A stretch of 6,028 nt of DNA from Lachnospiraceae bacterium (GTDB taxonomy: Bacteria; Bacillota_A; Clostridia; Lachnospirales; Lachnospiraceae): assembly GCA_003446335.1 (NCBI GenBank), contig DMAZ01000101.1:1-6028 (forward strand), read 5' to 3'. The translations under genes were made by a program, and so were the position numbers. How positions within the stretch are numbered: position 1 is the first letter of the stretch; every line of letters begins with the position of its first letter. Shown one piece after another: positions 1 through 5,111 of this stretch. The notes below the pieces were generated by a model. It worked only from the letters and a program-made list of their open reading frames with translations. It was not told the origin of the DNA and did no database searches.

Positions 1-1227
1 AAGCTTGCGCCGGATGGAAGAAAGAAGATCGAGTGGGTCCGCTCTTTTATGCCTGCCTTGTCTGAGATTGAGAAGCAGTTCGAAAAGGAGCAGCCTTTTA
101 AGGGCCTGCGCATAGCAGTATCAGTTCATCTGGAGGCCAAGACGGCCAATCTGGGGCTGGTCCTTGCCAAAGGCGGTGCAGAAGTTTTCCTGACAGGCTG
201 CAATCCTCTGTCAACACAGGATGATGTCGCTGCCGCGATCTCAGAGATGGGCGTAGAGACATTCGGTAAATACGGCGTCTCCCCTCAGGAATACGAGGAT
301 CTTCTCGCGGAAACACTGGCCTGCCATCCGCATCTTATCGTAGATGACGGCGGGGATCTCATCAATCTGCTTGGCGGAAGATGCCGGGAGTACGGGGATT
401 GTCTGATCGGCGGATGCGAGGAGACAACGACCGGTATTCACAGGCTCAAGGCGAGAGAGAGGGAAGGAATCCTCCCCTGCCCGATGATGGCCGTTAACGA
501 TGCGAAAGCGAAACATTATTATGATAACAAGTACGGTACGGGTCAGTCCGTCTGGACGGCAATCATGGATACGACCAATCTGATCGTTGCCGGAAAGACA
601 GTCGTTGTCGCCGGCTACGGATGGTGCGGAAAGGGAACGGCGATGCGCGCAAAGGGTATGGGGGCAAACGTCATCGTTACGGAAATAGACCCGTTCAAGG
701 CACTGGATGCTACGATGGACGGATTCCGTATTATGCCCATGGACGAAGCTGCGAAATACGGAGATATTTTCGTGACCGTCACAGGATGCAAGGACGTCAT
801 CACCGAGAAGCACTTCCGTCTCATGAAAGATCAGGCTGTGCTGTGCAATGCCGGGCATTTTGACTGTGAGGTCGATGTAGCCACATTGAGAAAAATATCT
901 GTGAAAGCGGAAGAGAGAAGAAAGAATATTATCGGGTATACTCTTGAAGACGGCAGAACTCTTAATGTGCTCGGAGAGGGCAGACTTGTGAACCTTGCCT
1001 GCGGAATGGGACATCCGGCGGAAATTATGGATATGTCATTTTCAGTACAGGCACTGAGCCTTAAGTGGCTGGCAGAGCACAGAGACGAGCTTTCCAGAAG
1101 AGTGTATAACGTTCCGGACTCTATTGACGATGAAATCGGCAGATACAAGCTGGCGGCGATGGGGCTTTCCATTGACACTCTGACGGCAGAGCAGGAAGCA
1201 TATCTCAGCGGCTGGACAGCTGAATAA
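1..1227 (+). CDS. ahcY: S-adenosylhomocysteine hydrolase (adenosylhomocysteinase), 5'-truncated by the window edge
   Basis: This cytosolic NAD-dependent enzyme reversibly splits S-adenosylhomocysteine into adenosine and homocysteine, relieving product inhibition of methyltransferases. The frame is open from base 1 and reads KLAPDGRKKIEWVRSF before the first ATG (49). That stretch matches the conserved SAHH N-terminus, so the true start lies a few codons upstream and the ATG at 49 is internal. Numbering from the first codon in the window, I see DDGGD (115-119), EETTTG (140-145), the NDAKAKHYYDN segment with catalytic Lys171, Asp175 and Asn176, the Rossmann NAD loop GYGWCGKG (205-212), NAGHFD (His286) and MGHP (His338). 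All expected catalytic residues are present. The short form, HLEAKTA near residue 43 and an ending at SGWTAE are Thermotoga-like. It lacks the C-terminal Lys/Tyr tail that contacts NAD of the neighbouring subunit in long eukaryotic-type enzymes. It ends in tandem TAA TAA. The family call is very secure. Confidence 0.97.
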   Translation, partial: KLAPDGRKKIEWVRSFMPALSEIEKQFEKEQPFKGLRIAVSVHLEAKTANLGLVLAKGGAEVFLTGCNPLSTQDDVAAAISEMGVETFGKYGVSPQEYEDLLAETLACHPHLIVDDGGDLINLLGGRCREYGDCLIGGCEETTTGIHRLKAREREGILPCPMMAVNDAKAKHYYDNKYGTGQSVWTAIMDTTNLIVAGKTVVVAGYGWCGKGTAMRAKGMGANVIVTEIDPFKALDATMDGFRIMPMDEAAKYGDIFVTVTGCKDVITEKHFRLMKDQAVLCNAGHFDCEVDVATLRKISVKAEERRKNIIGYTLEDGRTLNVLGEGRLVNLACGMGHPAEIMDMSFSVQALSLKWLAEHRDELSRRVYNVPDSIDDEIGRYKLAAMGLSIDTLTAEQEAYLSGWTAE

Positions 1228-1281
1228 TAATTGATGAAGTTTTTTGATAAGACTGATTAAAATGAGGATATCTTCAAAGAT

Positions 1282-1309
1282 AAGAGCCGCTGCGGATGCA
1301 GCGGCTCTT
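1282..1309. terminator. Shared bidirectional intrinsic terminator hairpin
   Basis: A perfect 12-bp inverted repeat (AAGAGCCGCTGC at 1282-1293 and GCAGCGGCTCTT at 1298-1309) flanks a four-base GGAT loop. It sits 54 bases after the ahcY stop and 21 bases after the stop of the converging S1 gene. The stem is GC-rich in the middle with A/T ends. The T-tracts after it are short on both strands (CTCTTTGAAT on +, CTTATCTTTG on -), so termination in either direction is inferred from the hairpin and its position rather than from a strong U-tract. Confidence 0.8.
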
Positions 1310-1330
1310 TGAATACCGATATGAAAGAAA

Positions 1331-2332
1331 TCAGTTGAGCTTGATGCCCTTCAGAAGATCGCCGAGGCTTGTTGTAAGCTTTTCGGATTTCGGGATTTCG
1401 ATCTTCTCTTCTCGCTCACGGCCATGCTCTCTGTCACGATCGCGCTCACGGGCAGCCGGTTTAGCTGATTCGGGAACTTCCTCAAGAGCTTTCATGGAGA
1501 GGGAAATCTTGCCGTCCTTGACGCCGATTACCTTTACCTTGACTTCGTCACCGACATTCAGCATTTCCTTCGGATGTTTCAGTCTCTTGGTATTGGTGAT
1601 CTGGGAAATATGAACAAGGCCGTCGATCCTGTCGCCGAGGGAAATAAATGCGCCGTATGTCTGAAGGGAGTCTACCTTTCCGTCCAGAACAGCACCTTCC
1701 TGAATAGCTGCAATTCTGGCAGCCTTGGCTTCAGCGCGTCTTTCGCGGAGAACATCTCTTGAGCTGAGGATAAGCTTCTTTCCTTCGCGCTCAGCCTGAA
1801 TAATACGTACGGGAATCGTCTGACCTACGAATGTATTCAGATCTTCAACATAATCCAGAGCAAGCTTTGAAGCCGGGATAAATGCCCGTACACCGTCGAT
1901 ATATGTTACAACGCCGCCCTTGACAGCTTCCTTAACGGTTACATCGATTGTCTCTTTATCCTCAAGCTGCTGCTCGAATTTCTCCCATGCGAGGGCTTCG
2001 GATGCCTGTCTGCGGTTCAGGAGAATATTTCCGTTGCCGTCATCAAGCTTAACGACGACTGCTTTTACTGTATCACCTGCGTGAACATTTTCCTTAATGG
2101 AAAAACCGGGTTCGGCTGAATAGTCCTGCGCACGGATAATTCCCTCCGCTGCATACTGAAGATCAACAGTTACTTCAGTATCGGTAAAACCGACTACAGT
2201 ACCTTCAAGGATGTCGCCGACGTTGATGCTTCTCATCGAAGAATCAATCTCGCCTGCGTAATCATCCATTGTTTCAACAGGAGCGGCTGCAGTCTCCTCA
2301 ATTACTTCATTCGTCACATTCATCTCGTCCAT
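1331..2332 (-). CDS. rpsA: S1-domain RNA-binding protein, ribosomal protein S1-like (three S1 domains)
   Basis: An RNA-binding protein of the ribosomal S1 type; such proteins bind mRNA and assist translation or RNA turnover. From the chosen start it is 333 residues: an acidic N-terminus (to about 36), three S1 OB-fold repeats at roughly 37-109, 124-192 and 212-281, and a very charged tail (about 290-312) rich in Arg/Glu/Asp before SLGDLLKGIKLN. The third repeat is the most canonical (YGAFISL, DGLVHISQI, GKISLSMKAL). E. coli S1 has six repeats, so this is the short form common in Bacillota, and equivalence to true S1 is uncertain. The frame could open at 2371, but AAGGAG at 2345-2340 lies 7 nt before the ATG at 2332 and 4 nt before the ATG at 2335, so 2332 is preferred and 2335 possible. 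It is transcribed alone, away from the DMT genes. The rpsA symbol is by family name only. Confidence 0.92.
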   Translation of the reverse strand: MDEMNVTNEVIEETAAAPVETMDDYAGEIDSSMRSINVGDILEGTVVGFTDTEVTVDLQYAAEGIIRAQDYSAEPGFSIKENVHAGDTVKAVVVKLDDGNGNILLNRRQASEALAWEKFEQQLEDKETIDVTVKEAVKGGVVTYIDGVRAFIPASKLALDYVEDLNTFVGQTIPVRIIQAEREGKKLILSSRDVLRERRAEAKAARIAAIQEGAVLDGKVDSLQTYGAFISLGDRIDGLVHISQITNTKRLKHPKEMLNVGDEVKVKVIGVKDGKISLSMKALEEVPESAKPAARERDRDREHGREREEKIEIPKSEKLTTSLGDLLKGIKLN

Positions 2333-2335
2333 CAT

Positions 2336-2345
2336 CCTTCTCCTT
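2336..2345 (-). promoter_or_regulatory. Ribosome binding site of the S1-like gene
   Basis: On the minus strand the sequence reads AAGGAGAAGG directly before ATGATG. The AAGGAG core is 7 nt from the second ATG (2332) and 4 nt from the first (2335). This rules out the longer reading from 2371, which would put the ribosome binding site inside the coding region and add an unconserved MPLYQVINIRRR extension. Confidence 0.8.
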
Positions 2346-2391
2346 ATATTAATAACTTGATAAAGGGGCAAAGTACCCTCTGCAATAGTGT

Positions 2392-2397
2392 ATCATA
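2392..2397 (-). promoter_or_regulatory. Possible -10 box for the S1-like gene
   Basis: The minus strand reads TATGAT here, one mismatch from TATAAT, about 47 bases before the ribosome binding site. No convincing -35 hexamer lies 16-18 bp upstream (TACTTA at best). A second candidate, a perfect TATAAT on the minus strand at 2450-2445, also lacks a good -35. The S1 promoter must lie in this divergent region, but its exact position is uncertain. Confidence 0.25.
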
Positions 2398-2440
2398 TTT
2401 TTCAAAGAAGAGAGTAAGTATTTTTCTTTTTTTCAAAATA

Positions 2441-2449
2441 TGCTATTAT
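2441..2449 (+). promoter_or_regulatory. Extended -10 promoter for the DMT-xpaC-telA cluster
   Basis: TGCTATTAT fits the TGn extended -10 pattern followed by a TATAAT-like hexamer (TATTAT). Expected transcription start is near 2456, giving a leader of about 28 bases before the ATG at 2484. The -35 region is only a T-rich tract (2421-2433), which an extended -10 can tolerate. It overlaps a minus-strand TATAAT at 2450-2445, so this spot could be read in both directions. Confidence 0.45.
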
Positions 2450-2483
2450 AACGACAAATGTAATTAAAAGGAAAGGAAAAGAC

Positions 2484-2873
2484 ATGTCTGGCAATACAAA
2501 TACAGATAATCAGGCTAAGCAGGAAAAAAAGAAAATAACACCTGTTTCTCTGATCATCATTCAGCTGGGAGTCATTCTCTATACAGGATCCGGAATCTGC
2601 TCAAAGATGACAGCCAATTATGAAGCGTTTTCTTTCTGGTGGCTGTTCTGGGTCGCTATGGAAGTATGTTGCCTCGGTGCGTATGCCGTTTTCTGGCAGC
2701 AGATCATAAAACACTTTGATCTGTCAATCGCGTATGCGAACAGAGCGTTTGCAATTTTCTGGTCTACGCTGTGGGCCCTTCTGCTGTTCGGTGAAAAAAT
2801 CACACCGGCCAATACTCTCGGTATCGTTGTCATATTTGCAGGAATTATGTTGGTGAACAGTGATGCAAAGTAA
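2484..2873 (+). CDS. Half-size DMT/EamA-type (SMR-like) membrane protein, subunit A
   Basis: A 129-residue membrane protein of the drug/metabolite transporter superfamily, in the small four-helix form shared by SMR exporters and ArnE/ArnF lipid-flippase subunits. A hydrophilic Lys/Gln/Asn N-tail (1-18) is followed by hydrophobic segments at about 21-40, 47-69, 79-102 and 108-125. SIAYANRAFAIFW, LFGEKITPAN and GIVVIFAGIMLVN follow the family pattern of helix 3, the loop and helix 4. TM1 has no glutamate at the place of EmrE Glu14 (Tyr by rough alignment), which argues against a classic proton-coupled cation exporter. The start is preceded by AAAGGA six bases away. The downstream gene overlaps its end by 11 bp and encodes a similar protein, so the two probably form a heterodimer. 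The substrate is unknown. Confidence 0.85.
   Translation: MSGNTNTDNQAKQEKKKITPVSLIIIQLGVILYTGSGICSKMTANYEAFSFWWLFWVAMEVCCLGAYAVFWQQIIKHFDLSIAYANRAFAIFWSTLWALLLFGEKITPANTLGIVVIFAGIMLVNSDAK
2852..2856 (+). promoter_or_regulatory. Internal ribosome binding site for DMT subunit B
   Basis: GGTGA inside the last codons of subunit A can pair with the anti-Shine-Dalgarno sequence (part of GGAGGTGATC). It lies 6 nt before the ATG at 2863 but only 3 nt before the in-frame GTG at 2860, so the ATG is the better start. Translation of B is probably coupled to A. Confidence 0.5.
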
Positions 2874-3285
2874 CGGAATAAACTGGTGGATCCTTCTGAT
2901 CGCCCTGTCTGCGACCGTAGCGTCGTTTGCGCAGGTCCTGCTCAAGAAGAGTGCCAATGAAAAACATAAAAATGTGATCGAGGAATATCTTAACTGGAAG
3001 GTCATCTGCGGGTACGGCCTGATGTTCGTGGGAATGTTCCTGACGATCATAGCCTACAGCAAGGGTGTTCAGTACAAGAACGGTCCGATCATGGAATCGA
3101 TCGGAAATATCTGGGTCGTTGTTTTAAGCTACCTCTTTTTCAAAGAGCCGATCACCCGGAATAAAGTACTCGGCAACATCCTTATTTTACTCGGAATCGT
3201 GATTTTCTACCTGAACTGGGCAGGAATCATGCCCGGACTAGCCTTTATGAATACTGACTGGGGGACCATTCTGGGAGGACATTAA
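2863..3285 (+). CDS. Half-size DMT/EamA-type (SMR-like) membrane protein, subunit B
   Basis: A 140-residue partner of the preceding gene, with hydrophobic segments at about 6-26, 46-65, 73-93 and 99-117, then a hydrophobic-to-neutral tail of about 23 residues. TM1 ends in SFAQVLLKKSAN, the Q-x-x-x-K-x-S pattern of EamA/ArnE-type proteins. Aligned on LLKKS against LMKFS of EmrE, the Glu14 position is alanine. Helix 3 to 4 reads SIGNIWVVVLSYLFFKEPITRNKVLGNILILLGIVIF in overall pattern, typical of the superfamily. The gene overlaps subunit A by 11 bp and carries the xpaC ribosome binding site in its final codons, so all three genes are very probably co-translated. A lipid-linked or hydrophobic substrate, as for ArnE/F, is only an inference. 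A GTG at 2860 is an alternative start. Confidence 0.85.
   Translation: MQSNGINWWILLIALSATVASFAQVLLKKSANEKHKNVIEEYLNWKVICGYGLMFVGMFLTIIAYSKGVQYKNGPIMESIGNIWVVVLSYLFFKEPITRNKVLGNILILLGIVIFYLNWAGIMPGLAFMNTDWGTILGGH
3273..3279 (+). promoter_or_regulatory. Ribosome binding site of xpaC inside the upstream gene
   Basis: GGGAGGA lies within the last codons of DMT subunit B, 10 nt before the xpaC ATG at 3290 and just upstream of B's TAA (3283-3285). With only four bases between stop and start, coupled translation is likely and an own promoter for xpaC is unlikely. Confidence 0.8.
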
Positions 3286-3289
3286 AATT

Positions 3290-4975
3290 ATGGGATATGA
3301 TATATTCGAAGAAGTTGACAGGCTGCTCGAAGTTGTTGACGATGCCGTCGTTTCGGGGAATTTTTCGAATCTGAAAAAGCAGGTCGGCGACATTGTCGAG
3401 CCCATGAAGAAGCATGGTTATGACAGCCGATTTTTTGAAAATCAGGGGCAGCAGAAAAAACAGGGAGGCCGTTACGGCGGTCAGGGCGGCTATTATTATG
3501 GCAGCGGTCAGCCGCGGAATTATAATGCCGGCCATATGGAAAACAGAGGAAATGCATTTTACGGCTCCTACTCGCCGAATGCACCTTACAGAAGCGCAGC
3601 CGGAAGCAGGCAGGGGAATGCCGGTTACAATACGGCCCGGCCGCAGGGCGCGGCCAATGCCGGGCAGCGCCAGAATCAGACGCGGCGTGTGGATCCGCTC
3701 AGAGGAGAGACCGAACTCTTTAAAAAAGCAGAAACCTCTCTTATGGATCAGGTGAAACAGGTCATAGGAATCGGAGGTGCTGTTCTGTTCGGTATTGTGG
3801 CAGTTATTTTCATTGCTGTCACAGCAGGTCTTTTTGTGGGAGCGGAGGCTGCACCGGGTGCTGTGATGCTGGTCCTTTCGTTGTTCACGATCGGTGTAAC
3901 GGCTGCGTTTGCAGCACTTGCAATGAGCGGACGAAAAGGGATCACACGCATGACCCGGTATGTAAAGTACCGTTCCGTGCTGATGAAGAAATCTTTTGCC
4001 AGTGTGAAAGAACTTTCCGAGGCGACCGGTGTGCCGGAGGATAAAGTCATAAAAGAGCTCAAGGAACTCACTGCGATGGGGTTCTTTAAGCAGGGACATT
4101 TTGATAAGAAGGAAACCACTTTCATCTGTGCCGACGAAATCTACCGGTTGTATCAGCAGTCAGAGGAGAGTGAGCGCATCCGTCAGCAGGAAGAGGCTGA
4201 GAGAAGAAAGCAGGCCGGGTACATTCCGGATGAAGTCAGAGAGCTCCTTGATAAGGGAAATGAGTATGTGAGGAAGATCCATGAGGCCAATGATAAGATC
4301 CCGGGCGAGGAAGTATCGAGAAAACTCGATCGTATGGAGAACATTGTCGCAAGGATCTTTGCCGAGGTCCAGAAGAATCCGTCCCTTGCCGGCAATCTGA
4401 ATATGTTCATGGATTACTATCTGCCGACGACGACGAAACTGATGGATGCCTATATCGATATGGATGCTCATCCTGTGCAGGGTGAGAATATTCAAAATGC
4501 CAAGGAAGAAATCGAGGGCACGCTGGATACGATCAATGACGCATTCGAGAATCTGCTCGACAGTTTCTTTAAGGAGACGGCGCTGGATGTGTCGACAGAT
4601 ATCTCTGTCATGAAAAATATGATGCGTCAGCAGGGTCTGACGCCGGATGATCTGGAGATGATCAGACGGCAGCAGGAACAGCAGCTTGCCGGAAGTCCGA
4701 ATCTGGATGATCTTCAGGCTTATGCGAGAAAGACAGAGCAGAAGGAAGAAGAGTTCAGATATACCGCGCCTACGCTGGAAGAGGTGAGAAAACAGCTTGC
4801 CGAGGAAGATGCAAGGGCGGCCCGGGAAGCTGAAAAGAAGGCCGGACAGAAGCCTGATCCTGAAAAAACGGAAATTCCTGCGGAGAAGCCTCTCAGCTTT
4901 GATGAGCAGCTGGAACTTGAGGCACAGCAGGGACTTCTCATGACCGGGAACGGCGATGACGATGACATATTCTGA
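3290..4975 (+). CDS. xpaC: XpaC-family membrane protein ('5-bromo-4-chloroindolyl phosphate hydrolysis protein') with winged-helix-like insert
   Basis: A 561-residue protein of the XpaC family, which commonly sits beside telA. The family name comes from a Bacillus X-phos phenotype; I see no phosphatase motif. Regions in order: N-terminal amphipathic segment (1-48); low-complexity Gly/Tyr/Asn/Gln/Arg-rich stretch (about 50-133); two hydrophobic helices (about 157-184 and 189-211) forming a hairpin; a winged-helix-like segment (about 235-290), with SVKELSEATGVPEDKVIKEL followed by GFFKQGHFD; a charged helix (290-308); the helical XpaC domain (about 313-450), including YYLPTTTKLMDAY and a MMRQQGL end; then a Glu/Lys/Ala-rich tail ending in acidic DDDDIF. 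Both tails are probably cytoplasmic. The order DMT-A, DMT-B, xpaC, telA suggests an envelope or stress role, but the molecular function is unknown. Confidence 0.85.
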   Translation: MGYDIFEEVDRLLEVVDDAVVSGNFSNLKKQVGDIVEPMKKHGYDSRFFENQGQQKKQGGRYGGQGGYYYGSGQPRNYNAGHMENRGNAFYGSYSPNAPYRSAAGSRQGNAGYNTARPQGAANAGQRQNQTRRVDPLRGETELFKKAETSLMDQVKQVIGIGGAVLFGIVAVIFIAVTAGLFVGAEAAPGAVMLVLSLFTIGVTAAFAALAMSGRKGITRMTRYVKYRSVLMKKSFASVKELSEATGVPEDKVIKELKELTAMGFFKQGHFDKKETTFICADEIYRLYQQSEESERIRQQEEAERRKQAGYIPDEVRELLDKGNEYVRKIHEANDKIPGEEVSRKLDRMENIVARIFAEVQKNPSLAGNLNMFMDYYLPTTTKLMDAYIDMDAHPVQGENIQNAKEEIEGTLDTINDAFENLLDSFFKETALDVSTDISVMKNMMRQQGLTPDDLEMIRRQQEQQLAGSPNLDDLQAYARKTEQKEEEFRYTAPTLEEVRKQLAEEDARAAREAEKKAGQKPDPEKTEIPAEKPLSFDEQLELEAQQGLLMTGNGDDDDIF

Positions 4976-5111
4976 CATTGTATCGGATGACAGATACAGA
5001 AGGAATCACTTACCGATCCGAACTTCCCGGAGGTCATTTCCAAGCAGTGTGATCATAAAAAGGGAAGCTTCATAAAAACAAGAGATCATAATATCGAGGG
5101 AGGTTTTTACC
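4976..5111 (+). other. 136-bp xpaC-telA spacer, no clear gene or terminator
   Basis: This gap holds no strong hairpin with a T-tract. A six-base pair TCGGAT (4983-4988) / ATCCGA (5016-5021) with a 27-base loop is too weak to call. Two short direct repeats occur in the A-rich half: GATCATAA at 5051-5058 and 5084-5091, and CATAAAAA at 5054-5061 and 5071-5078. A CATAAT at 5087-5092 resembles a -10 box but has no -35 and would start transcription inside the telA ribosome binding site. Read-through from xpaC is the simplest reading. Confidence 0.4.
5096..5103 (+). promoter_or_regulatory. Strong ribosome binding site of telA
   Basis: GAGGGAGG ends 8 nt before the ATG at 5112, the best Shine-Dalgarno in the window. 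It fixes the telA start and indicates independent, efficient translation rather than coupling to xpaC. Confidence 0.85.

Noticed and set aside
241..1014. 257-codon reverse-strand open frame opposite ahcY
   Set aside because: It lies fully inside a gene with all SAHH catalytic motifs, has no recognisable domain and is rich in Cys, His, Ser and Arg, as antisense shadows usually are.
1296..1762. Forward-strand frames at 1296-1613 and 1574-1762
   Set aside because: They are antisense to the S1 gene, begin in the terminator hairpin or without a ribosome binding site, and encode Ser/Phe/Arg-rich low-complexity products.
2333..2371. Longer S1 start at 2371
   Set aside because: The AAGGAG ribosome binding site at 2345-2340 would then be coding, and the added residues do not fit the family. 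The ATG at 2332 (or 2335) is better.
3437..3690. Possible nucleotide tandem repeat in the Gly/Tyr-rich part of xpaC
   Set aside because: The amino-acid bias is real, but I find no regular repeating DNA unit, so it is low complexity rather than a repeat array.
3245..4978. Two long reverse-strand open frames (3245-4099, 284 codons; 4160-4978, 272 codons) opposite xpaC
   Set aside because: The forward frame encodes a coherent membrane protein with a good ribosome binding site and family motifs. The reverse products show shadow-type composition and no domains.
5063..5092. Separate telA promoter using CATAAT at 5087-5092
   Set aside because: No -35 hexamer at 16-18 bp, and the start site would fall in the telA ribosome binding site.
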